The notes under the pieces are model-generated. The model worked only from the letters and a program-made list of their open reading frames with translations. It was not told the DNA's origin and ran no database searches. This document shows, in pieces, positions 21,643 through 34,515 of a DNA stretch of 64,000 bases. The stretch spans positions 124,001 to 188,000 of the forward strand of contig WTXG01000025.1 of assembly GCA_022496185.1 (NCBI GenBank). The letters are read 5' to 3'. Source of the stretch: Multifurca ochricompacta. Lineage: Eukaryota > Basidiomycota > Agaricomycetes > Russulales > Russulaceae. How positions within the stretch are numbered: the stretch's first letter is position 1; every line of letters starts with the position of its first letter. The position numbers were made by a program, and so were the translations under genes.

Positions 21643-22480
21643 CTAGTTTACATTGTTATCTGTGTCTAAATCTTTAATGAGAAGAAACCTTTCGACAACG
21701 GACGCAACGATGTCGCGCCAGTCGACCATCGCACCGACGCCTACATCGCCGCATGCGAGGCCCTTTGAAACGGGGCCAACGACGTTATACCCGATCACTT
21801 CTCGGATAGTCCGAATGTGATGCGCCGTTAATGGATGTTCGTACATGAGCGTGTTCATTGCAGGGTAGACGTATGTTGGGGTCGTCGGGGCCAGCGCTCG
21901 CAACAACGATGTCTTTGACGGCGCCGACACTATGATGTAACGAGGGGGCGGAACAAGTAGCAGGATGACAATGGTCACTCACCACGAGATTATCGCAGAT
22001 GCCGTTGGCGATCTTCGCAAGAGTATTGGCGGAGCAGGGAGAAATCAGGACGATATCGGCCCAACGACGAAGTTCGATGTGCAGTATGGGATCTCCGATG
22101 CGATAGCTTGGCTTCAGTAGAAAATCATGAGCGAGCGCTCGCTGTAACTCGGCAGATCGGGGCGCACATCCCATTCGTCATCATCTGTCCAGACATCCAC
22201 GCCCTGCCTACGAATGTCTTCGAGTCTGAAGAACGTGAGTGATGGTTTCGTCGCGGCAACTGTCACGGATACATTCTTGTACTAGAAATTGTTGGCGCAA
22301 GGGGTCAGAGAAAGATTAAAAAATCAGTCAGGGGCCGTGGGAGGAGCGAACTTTAAGGAGCTCTTCGACTATGAGAGGCGCTTTGATAGACGCGACGCTA
22401 CCAGTTGTGATGAGGAGGACATGAGTATGTCCTTCTAGCCTGTTTACCGCTGCGGTGAAGTGTCTTGTTGTCATTGTCAT
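21643..22480 (-). CDS. Phosphopantothenoylcysteine decarboxylase-type flavoprotein
   Basis: The family converts phosphopantothenoylcysteine to phosphopantetheine in coenzyme A synthesis; in yeast the active enzyme is a heterotrimer of Cab3 with Hal3 and Vhs3. Exons: 22480-22352, 22281-21983, 21912-21643. Seen: HVLLITTGSVASIKAPLIVE (flavin phosphate-binding N terminus), ADIVLISPCSANTLAKIANG, CDNLV|TSLLRALAPTTPTY across the second intron, the PAMNTLMYEHPLT substrate clamp, and LACGDVGVGAM containing the catalytic Cys. Phases close if one base is added near 22158-22162 (C4 run, between WTDDDEW and SAELQRA); about 232 residues then. The start could be the ATG at 22480 or the in-frame ATG two codons later. 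No Asp-rich tail as in yeast Hal3, so a plain decarboxylase is more likely than a phosphatase regulator. Confidence 0.88.
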
Positions 22481-24223
22481 GAAAGTGTGCTGTATGGCAC
22501 AGCACATCTCATCTCTGGATCTCGAGAGTGCCGGTTACTCGGCCCGGGAAGTCCCGTCCCGTTGATCCGCCGTGGGTCGCTCCTTCATGTACAATCAGTT
22601 CCAGTCCTTCAGTTGGTCTAACTGGCTCTTCTACGCCTTTTTCAATTTTGGGTGTCTGAATGCATCACCGTACCAGCCAAGACAGGACATCACGTCAACA
22701 TTACGCGCTGATTATGGGTTGGCGCGTGATGAGTGCGGCTTTACTGTGTGGTTCCCTCTCGGATTTGACCTCTGACCTCTGATTTAGCACGTAATCATCG
22801 CACACGGATTCATTGCGCGTCTTGAGTGTGTCAATCTACATCGAGTAGCAGTAGAGAGCACAATACCCCGCTAGCGCTGGAGATGGAGGGCGCCGCCTCG
22901 CCTCGCGCGCCCACGTCCCGCTGGCCATAATAATTCGTGCCATCGTGTGACCGTGTTTCAAGCAATCAGTAGCAGCGGTCTGAGGGTGGATCAGATGTCT
23001 GATCACGCCATGGGAGTAGAATCGACAAGAGCATATGTAGGCGGGCCGCAGTAGATCCCTAGACCCTTCCTAGCCACGCGCAGTCTCAGCTCTGAGCCCT
23101 TTGAAGCCTGTTCAAATCCTTGCCAGTCCCATCTGGAGCATAGAACGAAGGAGTGATAGTAAAGGAAAGAATTGGACGAGGCCGCCATTCACTCCCGCTT
23201 GAATCCTCATGTGCACACTTCAGTTCAGAGCTCAACAGAAAGTAGTACGGCCACGATGCGGGATATTTCAGTGCGACAAGAGTGATGTCCGTAGTTAGTG
23301 GAAGGGCGAAGCAATGGGCTTCGCCGGTCGCTAAAGTTGTGGTTGATAGGGAAGTACGTTATTGCTTATTGCCGCCGAAATTCTCAACCAAGGGCATGAA
23401 CAGGAGTGCGGTTGATCCCTGTCCTCAAGGCACACACGAAAATGCAATGGCGGAGATCGGGGCCTTTGGTTCTGGTGCTTCGTAGTGTACGGGTGCATTC
23501 GAGCGCGTAATCATGAACATGGAGCCGGCGGTGGAAGTGCGAGGCAACCGAATAGGGAGAGAGAGACGTAAGGTATCCAGCTCCAGCATATATTCCATCC
23601 AAACAGACGAGGCGGATTGCGAGCGGGGCTGGGCACGACTTGGAAAGCTGTCAACGAACCTTCATGGAACCAAGATGTAAGAAGGAATACACTGCCTTGT
23701 TGATGATATGGTTGGGGTGGATGTCAGTCAGATCAGTCAACCCAGTCACCTACGCACACGCATACACACGCAGCCACTATCGGGAGCAGGAGCAGGAGAA
23801 CAAATATCGAGATAACCGGCGGTTGTGATTAATGTCAATGAGAAATGAGATGAAGGGGGCTCCTTCATCCTCCATCCTCTTCCTTCTTTTGTTTATGTTG
23901 ACTTGACATCACCATCAGACGCCCATAATGTCATAAGCTCTACAAGTTGTACTCGCAAGTAATTAGTATCGCTTGCTAGCACAAGCATACAGTTATGTTA
24001 TGATAAATAAACGGAATGACTCCGTCTACAATGAATATGAAATTAATTTTGTTTCTTGATACTGAGTCTGAGCCTTTGCATTGGGCACATCGGTCTAGTC
24101 TTCGGGGCACTCCATGAGGCATGAGAGACCCCTCCCAGGCCTTTATTAGTTCTTTACATAGTACCAATTGACTGACCACTACTTCTCTCTTCTCACCACC
24201 TCAATAACCCTCAAGTCCCTCCA
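22481..24223. other. 1.7-kb gene-free region
   Basis: Upstream of both the decarboxylase (minus) and the Zn2Cys6 gene (plus). The reading frames present are short and unlike proteins. No repeats of note were seen apart from short GAGCAGGAGCAGGA-type runs near 23785. Confidence 0.5.
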
Positions 24224-27200
24224 ATGCCAGAGTCTGAACCATCTTCTAACCAGTCTCACCCTTCTCCAAACTCAGTGGGCAAGAAACACCCTGCGTCCTC
24301 AGAAGGCCCTTCTACAAACATACGCCCACGCTCCCCTACATATTTAGACACCTCCTCTACTGCGGACGGTGCTAGGATACCTACTAAGCGGGCGAGAAAA
24401 GCGATCAATTGCGGACCATGTCGCCTAAGCAAACTCAAGTGCGACAGGTATTTCGAGTCTTGTCCCTGCGCTCGCTTTCACTTACTTCCCTTCCTAACAC
24501 CCCCTCGAACTTAGAGAACGGCCATGTTCCTCCTGCAAGCTAAGAGGTCCGCATGTTTCTTCCTACCTACCGCGTTCCTCTTGCCCTTTTCCATTCATCT
24601 GGTTAATTCTATTTAAAATAAAAAAAGGCGCTTTCTAACGGCCGCACGTAGGCACGACCGCGTCCTGTTATCAGGGTTCAGATGGGAGATCGCCAGCTAC
24701 CATTCGAGGAGATGACCCAAAGTGTGCTTTGCCTACTTTTTCTTCATCTAGCCGCACATGACGCCATCTCACTTGCGTCTAGCGACCCTCGCAGCGTAAA
24801 CACTGCAATTGAGTTTTCGAAGATTCGTCAAGCGCTGACCCTCATCGAAGCTCATGTTAATTACATACAACGCTCCCCGGCTTCATCCGGGGCAATTCTC
24901 GCTCGCCAACCCTCCTTTGATGTGTCCATCACCTTGCCACCCATAAAGACACCACCTCTCCCCCAACTCAAACAGGACAATGCAAAGTTGGGTCTGTCAG
25001 AGCCGGAGGCTGCCCCTGGCGCGCGCGGACAATCAGACTGGTGCGGTTTTTACGCTGGTCCTACAAGCGCCGTCTCCCACTTGACGCCGGTGTGTTCTTC
25101 GCGTTGATTTTTCGCGAAGTGATCCTGATATAATTATGCTGTAATTCTTCTTGAATACCCTGGTGTGACCCGTAGGATGTCAAAGATGGAGCTAGTGCCT
25201 CAGATGGTTTGACCATATTCCTAGAACCTACGCTCGACGTCCATCCGGACAATGATAGCGATTACGATCTTCGCAAAGAGCTCCCACATGCATCGGTAAT
25301 CGACGGTCTTGTCGACTTTTACTTCGAGTATTGTAACTGGGTTTATCGACACGTGAATCACCGCGCATTTATGACCGCATGGGCACGTTACAAATCTGGT
25401 GCTAGAGCCGACCGTATCGTGCTTGCAACTGTGTGCATGATCATGGCAGTCACGTTGCATTATCTTCCCGCAGGACACGAGCTACTACGTGCCCTACCAT
25501 CCGATGTTGAAGAGCTCGGTACACGTTTTTACAACGTGATGCGTCTCGCCTTTCAGCGCAAACAATCGGAAAGCCGTGCATATACATTGGAGCTGGTTGA
25601 GCTCCTTCTCGTCCGGTGTCACTACCTAACATTCTCAAAAATTGACAGCGAGGAGATCTGGCATGTGAAAGGAGAATTAGTGACCATTGCCACCGCTATG
25701 GGCCTTCATCGCGACCCCGGAAGAGCAAATATGTTATCAGAGGTCGCGGAGCGGCGACGATGGGCGTGGTGGCATATCATCCTTTTTGAACGGTATGCTC
25801 ACGAAGGAATATGTCGAGTCCTCGTGGATTCTAATCTCTACCGGCTTGCTATAGCTGGCAAGCGTTTATGTTTGGACGCCCTATTGCAATCGCCTCCCAT
25901 CATTTTGATACACGGCTACCGTCGTACTGCGATCCCGAAGTCGACAGCTCTGGGAAGCTATACGAAGCGAACATCCACCTGTTCCGGCTTGCTTTTATAC
26001 TCGGCAACATCATGGATGACGCGGTGTCGCTCCGGCCGGTAGCCTATGAATCGATCCTCGCCCAAGACCGAGTCCTTCAAGGATGGTGGGACGCGCTTCC
26101 GACGGAACTAGATATGGACGACTATGCCCTCGTTGGTTGTCTTGCCTCGCCTACGACGTCCAAACGGCGCATAGGCGTGCAGAGTGTCATTGTCCGTACC
26201 GCATTCCTTCACATTCGCTTCACTCTGCACAGACCGTATGCGAGTCTTGCCCATAGCGAAACGTCTAAATATTCGCCGAGCCTCGAAATTTCCGTCAACG
26301 CGGCAGACAAGCTCATCGCGCTCTCTGCCCACGCCCGCCCCGAAATGCTCAATCATGCCGCTCTCGCCGTACCTGGTCACATGAACTGGGGCCCATTGCA
26401 CTGTTTCTCTGCGGCCATATTCTTCTGCTTTCAAATCATCAATAATCCTGAACAAGCGGGCGCTCGGCTTTTTCGCGTGAACGTAATTCGCGCGGTAACG
26501 ACACTTGAATCTTGTCGTGGGATGCCCGTCGCCGAGAAGGCACTCGACATCCTTCGCGCGCTTGGCCCTCTCTATACGGAAGCCTTCCTCTCAGATTCAC
26601 CTGACACCCGTGAGAATAAAAAGCAAGTGGTTCTGCCTGCCGTGCGCAGACTCCAATTTCCGTACCATGACTCTCCGAACGTACCCATTGGGATCTCTGA
26701 GGTGGCTGCCAATGGCACCCCATCGCCTGCTCAGTCTAGCGCCAATACGGAATCACCTCGACCCGGTGCGACACAAGAAAACGCCAACATACAGGCGGTG
26801 CTACATGAACAACAAGCAGAAGTGTTGTCGATGCTGCCTCCGGTAGCCCCTGTGCCGATGTTACAGCCACACTCACAGCATGTGTCACACCAGCAGCAGC
26901 ACCATACATACGAAAATTTGCCCTCGCTGAAGTGGCCGCCAGGTAATTCAGCTTTCAGCCACGCGCAATACCTAGGGCAACAGCAAAGCCACCCGTCGCT
27001 GGTACCATACCAGGATGTGCTCCCGGGTGCACCAGAGGAAGCCGTGTGGCAATTGCATCATACTCAACATGACCATGCACCGGCGACTATGTTACCACCT
27101 GACCCTACCTCCCCCGAGCGTTCTTTCTATGTAACACAAATGAACCAAGATGCATATCATCAAGGGGAAGATGTCGCTGTCGCGATGGGAGTGCAGATGG

Positions 27201-27322
27201 GTTTGGGAGGAACGGAAGGCGTGCTGTGGGGTGCGAATAGTGGGTTTGTGCAGGGCGAGTGGGATCGCATGTACACTGGACTGGGGCGCGCACCATTTCG
27301 AGGCTTGCCGCTTGAAGGTTAA
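24224..27322 (+). CDS. Zn(II)2Cys6 transcription factor with fungal-specific domain
   Basis: Exons: 24224-24447, 24515-24546 (32 nt), 24652-25089, 25176-25792, 25855-27322. The binuclear cluster is split by two introns and reads CGPCRLSKLKCDRERPCSSC then KLRGTTASC: C-x2-C-x6-C-x5-C-x2-C-x8-C. An Arg/Lys patch precedes it. The middle region (VIDGLVDFYFEYCNWVYRHV, GELVTIATAMGLHRDPGRA, RRRWAWWHIILFER) is the fungal-specific transcription factor domain (PF04082 type). The C-terminal 250 residues are Gln/His/Pro-rich, probably for activation. In exon 3 the frame shifts twice (near 24755 and 24787); two added bases restore the phase exactly, giving about 926 residues. The target genes are unknown; no metabolic cluster lies next to it. 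Confidence 0.88.
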
Positions 27323-28781
27323 CTCGAGGTTGAGTCATCTGAGTTTGTCTCACATCTTTTCCTTTTCTCACTGCTAGGTCAACACTATTTTTCTCGCAGC
27401 ACCATACATGCATAAATCTTCTTTTGCAACCCAGTGATTCAGTCAGGTCAGGCGTGAGCCGGGTTGGCCCACCAGTCATTCAAGTTGAATCTCGACTTGC
27501 ACGGACGGGATAGCAATCGCTTGGCCGTGCTTTTCCGCATTTATGAGGTGGATCCTTAAGGGTGTCAGTCCCCAAGTACACGACTTAAATTTTACCTGAG
27601 CGAGGTCTTGGCCGTTAACTTACGTGCGCAATATACACTATCAATTAATGAAGCTTGCGTCCGTCATTCTCACAAACCTTAACTTTTTCGAGTCGTACCG
27701 TCTATGGACATACATTAACAACTACCCAGGCCCCCGGGGCGTTTCATTACTTTTTCTTTGAGGTAATATGTCGCATGCGTCAACGCAGTCACATGTGGAC
27801 GAACAATTAGTTATGATAGGTCTGATCCGAAATGATAAGGATGGAACTTGAAGTCACTGCTACTGCTGGCTGCTGGTGGGACTCGGACTCGGACTTGGGG
27901 AGTATTTTTCCACTTGGAAGAATCCGTAACCTTTTTACTCGCCTGAGGGGGGTGAGTGCATCATCATCATCATAATAATAATAATAATAATAATAAGGGG
28001 TAAAACGGGGGTTTTTTTTCCTTTCTTACTTTTTCCTGAATGAACAGACAATTACGCCCTCGCTGGGTCTTTTTCCTACACATCCACTATACCTCGGCCG
28101 CATGGGAGTAAACCAATTGCAGCGCGTTGTGGCATGGCATTCTAGCCCTGGTCTTTGCCTTCGCTAGAAGGAGGTAAGGTAATAATAACCACATAATCTC
28201 CGACGAGGTGAGATGACCTGGCAATCCCGTATGTGTCGTCCCGCGCTCTCTCTTTCTGGCGCTAGCGCGGAGCGCCCCCTTTTCTTTTTTTTTTTCTTTC
28301 TTTTTGTGAAAAGAAAACAATTCAAATTTTCGGCGCTCACGATTCATATAATATATTTCTTCCCTCTTCCTGTGAGCTTGTGTTATACGTTTTCTCATTG
28401 CTCATTTTCCAGGGCGTTTGCAATCAACTAAACTCTTCGCGACCGCTTCTTATGTGACGACAGGTTCTCCTTTTCTGTTTGATCGTATGGTATACATCGC
28501 GCTCCTCGGATAAGCTTACCTCCATGGAGTATTCTTCTGGCCGCTACGGTCGTTAAAGTTGATACGGCTACTGGATAGCTACTATCAAGCCACCAATTCC
28601 AACCGAACTCAAAGATGAGAATCATGTAGCTGTAGCGAGCGTCGTACGACTGTCATTACCTCCGGACGGTCCACAACGTTCGCCAGTCAGATGACAGAGC
28701 CCACCCGTCCTCTATGAGAATGTATATATACCCCTAATTTCCCTGAACAACTAGCAGTACACGAAATGTGGGACATGTAAC
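27323..28781. other. Convergent gene-free region
   Basis: About 1.45 kb between the stops of the Zn2Cys6 and DUF6533 genes. It has a CAT/ATA trinucleotide microsatellite (27960-27996) and pyrimidine-rich runs near 28290. No supported gene; a minus-strand Lys/Glu-rich frame at 28087-28398 looks like antisense of the T-rich tract. Confidence 0.5.
27960..27996. repeat. Trinucleotide microsatellite (ATC then ATA units)
   Basis: A few CAT/ATC units pass into about eight ATA units followed by AGGGG. Simple-sequence repeat in an intergenic region. Confidence 0.85.
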
Positions 28782-30635
28782 CTAGACATTGTATCCTCGA
28801 TCCCAAACACATGGTGGAGATTTGTAAATATCACTATCCTCGTCTCCTGGCTTGGCGTCTACCACTATTGACCTCTCAACGCGCACTTGAAGGTCAAAAT
28901 CGCTCTCTGCATTCTCAGTGTTGTCTTGTGATCCAAGAGTGTGATCCCGACAATCCCTGCTCTCATTTTTGGTCATCCCTCCGAATCTCAGGGCGGATGT
29001 GATCGCCCGGGACGTTTGCAGCTGGGTTATAACGACTGAAGTCTGGTCCACCCCCGCCTCTAGCAACGCCTCTAAGTTTCCAAATGAGGTCGAAACCCAG
29101 CGGGGCACTTACCACGTATATGGGTCAGAATGCGTTGACTCATAATCCATGTCACTGTATATCCGAGTGAGGCACTAGAGTCCGCAGGGTAAGGCTCGCA
29201 GCGATGATACCGGTAGAACAAGGAGAATACCCGGTTGATTGAATGGTGTGATCAGTTCCCCGAAATAAGATCACGTTCATCACGTTCACGGCTGTATATG
29301 AACATGAATCAGGGAAGGGATCAGTAACACAGCGATGGGACTCGCCCGTAAGCACAACGAGGTATCCCAACCCATCGTACAACATTCTTTAGCCTGAGTA
29401 AGATTCCCCAATCCCTGCAACTCAGAAAATAGGTGACTTACATCGTCAAAAGCCGGGACGCCCTAGGGGGAGGGAGTCAGCACTGGCGCATTATATTACG
29501 GGGAGATAGCTCACGCGGACGAGATGACCCTCACTCTGAGGAGGCAAACCGTCGAGATTGACAGTGTAATACAATCGTATAATATGGCCGCCATGTAAAA
29601 AGACCAGGATGAGAGAGGATGTTGTGGGTGGGAGCTTCCAACCATGCAACTGAAATATCTGGTCAGAAAGGGCTACATGTGGAGAGTTGAGTGAGTTGAA
29701 CGGACTTTCCCTGACCAGAAACGTCATCCCGTAGCTCTCAGCCAATTTTCCACGAAAAAAAAAAAGGCGGTCATACTTACGTTGGTCGTCAAGGCTAGGT
29801 CATACTTTGTCAGTGAGATATTGGGGTCTAGTCTGCGACAGGCCGGTTTAACTCACGAATCCGGTTGAATAAAGAGGAGACCCATTGGAACTGCGTGCAC
29901 ATATCAAAAAGGGAATCGCTACATCGAAAAGCGGCGATTACGGACTGCCACAACAACGACATATGTTGACAAAAGGGTCCAGCCTATCCAGACGTTACGC
30001 CGGGCAATGTTGTACGCCCTGAAGTTCATTGTCCAACTCGAACTGAATAAGATAGGCCGATGAAAGCTTACCGAAGACCCATGATTGCCTGTGAGATCAT
30101 GATATGAAATACTGACAGATCGCTCAGCCTGGAGTATCATACAGCATATAAAAGCAAAACCCTGCCTTTAAATATAGGCGAGACAAACATGTAGTGGCTG
30201 CAGGCTTTCGGCGAGAAGTGGTGATAGAAAAATCCAACATTACTAACGACCAGCGAGACTATGCTCGAGTATCTGCGAGACAAGTGAGCGAGTGTCACAA
30301 GTGACAATATTGTAAGACGTGCCGGATAAGAATGAATAGCACAAGACCCAAACTATCCATGAGCAAAGCAATACACTCCAGTCAATCTTCTTTACTTCGC
30401 AAGGGTGCAATTGACCTTCTCACCTGCGTCGATTAGAAGACTTGTATATTCGAAATTCCAAAGGGAGCGTAAGGAGATAACTGGTCGGACGTGAGTCATA
30501 ATGAGAGGCTAGTGACACGCGATTGACCACATACTCATAAGCGGCGACACTTAGAGCTGCAATGCGCAAGTTATTGGCTGCAGTGAGAGCGCCGGTACTT
30601 GGAGTAGCAGCGGTGGCAGCAGAGAGCACATTCAT
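28782..30635 (-). CDS. DUF6533-type seven-transmembrane protein, many short exons
   Basis: This membrane family is heavily expanded in Agaricomycetes; function unknown. Exons resolved from the N terminus: 30635-30535, 30480-30424, 30352-30323, 30272 onward, 30111-30072, 30018-29946, 29890-29857, 29794-29781 (14 nt), 29649-29515, then others to the stop at 28782. Family hallmarks: AYDYLLTLPLEFRIYKSSNR, VSLVVSNVGFFYHHFSP, VFHIMISQAIMGLRAYNIAR, RNVWIGWTLLSTYVVVV, SWSFYMAAILYDCITLSIST, MLYDGLGYLVVLTAVNVMNV, VTWIMSQRILTHIR. The tail (VTQLQTSRAITSALRFGG, FDLQVRVERSIVVD) is polar. Three introns seem to begin with GC (GCACGT, GCAGGG, GCGAGT). Boundaries around 29706 and 29380-29462 are not settled and may include an indel. 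ATG 30635 is the first ATG of the frame. Confidence 0.8.
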
Positions 30636-31434
30636 GACCAATATTTTGAACCCCTTACGAACAAGGAGGGATGCGTAAGGAGAGTGATATGGATGCGAGG
30701 GAAAGTGAGAGGGAACCGCAATAGTCTAAAGGTCATGTAGACGTACTTATGAACGATACCGTTTCCTCGTACACCAATCTGTGAACCTCCATGGTACCTG
30801 TACGGTGGTGAGATCAGGGCCGATTACAACGTTAAAGCCCCGCAATAGCATAGCCGGAGGATAAACTGCTAACTTGTTTGTTCATAAGCCGGGAGGAGCT
30901 CCTTTGGTACGACGGACTTTTGATTTTTCGTAGTCATATGCCATAGTCCAGAAAGTAGCATCACGCTGGCCAATATCGGGCGTCTAAAAGGCACAATTGA
31001 CAATCAACCTGATATAATAAGGGGATTTCTCAAGCGGTAGGTGATTGGCGGGCACCAGTTCTACTCGTTCACATTGTCAACTGGACCCCGGACTCAGTTT
31101 TGAATGACTAAGGTGTCAGACTAGTAGCAGTGGTAGCGGGAATGGGTCGAGCCCAGGTCGTCACCTTGAAAATTCTGCATCGTCTTGCTGATTCTTGTTC
31201 TAGGGAGTTGTGGTGGTAACGATGCCCATCGTTGTTTAAATACAATTCAAATTTAGAGATAGACGACAGACTACAGGTGCCTGCTCAGGAGTACCACGAT
31301 GCTGAAATATAGGGTAATTAAAGGGGAAATTAAATCATTCAACGGCAACGGTGCTGAGATGATACGATCTCAATATATTGATAGCCGACCATGTGGAAAG
31401 AACAGGGATGAGGCCTCAAGCTGCTACTGCTTTG
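30636..31434. other. Intergenic region upstream of the DUF6533 gene
   Basis: About 800 bp between the DUF6533 start and the stop of the minus-strand PIH1 gene. AT-richer than the flanking exons; no supported feature. Confidence 0.5.
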
Positions 31435-32698
31435 CTACACTACAATCACCAGACACCGTTCTTTAACGTGCCACTCAGCTCGTGCTCCATCGACGTCCAA
31501 ATTACGGGCGCGTTTGAGCATGAGGGCATGTTCTGTTCCCTGAGGGCCAGCACCAGCACGAAACAGTGCCTGCCCAAGGGCAGTGTCAGACAGGTTCAAG
31601 TCAATATCTAGCGCATAGAGTTCCGGAATGAGTAGTGTGAGTCGACGAGGCTCAAGATCAAGAGTCGCCGACGAAATGTTAGTCCGGGTCTGGAGTGTTG
31701 GGTGTGTAGCTGGAACAAAATAAATAAGGAAGGTAGGTACGTACAACTTTGGGGACTTGAATGATAACGTGGATTTCTTGACCCTCTTGTTTCCATGCCC
31801 AGGTGGGTGTCTCGGATGCAATGCTATTGTGGTGCTCTACCTCTACTACGCCCCATGGGTGTTTCTCTCCGGAAGAGGAAAGGTCCCTCAGTCGATCGTC
31901 CTTCAACGGAATGGCAGAACTAGAGCCACTGCTAACCTCTTCAATAAGTTTCTTTGTCGAAGTCTTGACTAGAGATGCACGGTGATTGTGGTCATGTGGG
32001 AACAACGTGGTTGGAATGGAGACCAGTCGTGGCCCAAGAGGGCCTTTCGATGAGATGTTCGGTGTGCCGAGAGAGCGAGAGAGCGAAAACGTGTTCTGTG
32101 CCTCAATATGTTGCAACGCGAGTTCTAAACAGTGACGAGGATGAAAAAATGAGTGAACCAGATGGATCAACAAAAGATTATTTTGTCTCTCGTCCGACAG
32201 CCAGTCATCACATTGAAAGAGAATGAAGGTGCGTACCTACCAGGAAGTTTTTAAAGTTAGCATCTTTCAACGCATGAATTTTCAACGAGGAGTGATAGAT
32301 ACAATCGAAAACGAGGGCTGGCTTGCCCGCTAATGGATAATGCGAGTCAATCGAACGGTAGAGATAGATAATTGTTTCTCTTTACCTTTATCAGTATCCA
32401 ACCGTCCATCGGATGCAAAGACTGATATCGGACCATCTCTTCCACCTTTCGTTTCCATTTGGCTGCTGTGCGCGGTGAGCTCAATAGCTTTTAACAAGCT
32501 GGCCTCAAGGGGTGGGGGAACATCTTCCGACCAGGCTACGTTGACAAAAACTTTGAGTCCTTGTGGTAGAGAGACCGATTTTTGCGATGATTCGTGATTG
32601 GATGTAGCACTGAATATTCCTGGTCGTAAAAGTTTCGACTTTATGCAAAAGCCGGGAGAAGGAGAAACGTTGATAGTCACGGTTGAAGTCATGGTCAT
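31435..32698 (-). CDS. PIH1-domain protein (R2TP complex subunit type)
   Basis: Pih1/Nop17 proteins join the Rvb1-Rvb2-Tah1 (R2TP) co-chaperone that works with Hsp90 on snoRNPs, PIKKs and RNA polymerases. Exons: 32698-32386, 32329-32237, 32124-31741, 31709-31435; phases agree, 354 residues, no break. N-terminal PIH1 domain: GLKVFVNVAWSEDVPPP, ISVFASDGRLDTDKAGKPAL, VFDCIYHSSLKIHALKDANF, VELALQHIEAQNTFSLSRSL. A polar linker precedes a C-terminal CS-like beta domain: TWAWKQEGQEIHVIIQVPKV, then LLIPELYALDIDLNL, DGARAEWHVKERCLVIVV. The start could be the ATG at 32698 or the one two codons later. Its start codon is only 98 bp from that of the DAHP synthase gene on the other strand. Confidence 0.88.
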
Positions 32699-32796
32699 GA
32701 TTACGAAAGGAATATGATTATCTTTTTATCATCAATTCCACTTTTCTTCATCTCTTCGTCAAAGTACAAATACTTCCGTCGAGTGGTACGCTCACT
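32699..32796. promoter_or_regulatory. 98-bp bidirectional promoter, PIH1 / DAHP synthase
   Basis: All upstream sequence between two divergent start codons. It is AT-rich, with no TATA box that I can name. Both 5' UTRs and both core promoters must fit here or overlap the opposite gene. Confidence 0.6.
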
Positions 32797-34339
<1,543 letters not shown>

Positions 34340-34515
34340 AGGGACGCGTGAGAACGTTGAGTGTATATTAAATCGCTGTCTTTGTACGACTTGTGGCATT
34401 AGATTTACGAATATCGTTGATTGTTTTGAGAAAAAGAACCGGGCACGTGCATTAGAAATTACAAACACGGGCGCACGATGTCATATGGCAACCCTGTTGG
34501 TAGCAAAACCATCTT

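Noticed and set aside
22572..22775. 67-codon plus-strand frame
   Set aside because: Short, no homology seen and no further exons; kept as intergenic.
24224..27322. A secondary-metabolite cluster around the Zn2Cys6 factor
   Set aside because: Neighbours are a CoA-pathway decarboxylase and a DUF6533 membrane protein; no synthase, P450 or transporter lies next to it.
28087..28398. Lys/Glu-rich minus-strand frame
   Set aside because: Generated by a T-rich/pyrimidine tract on the plus strand; no domain or splice structure.
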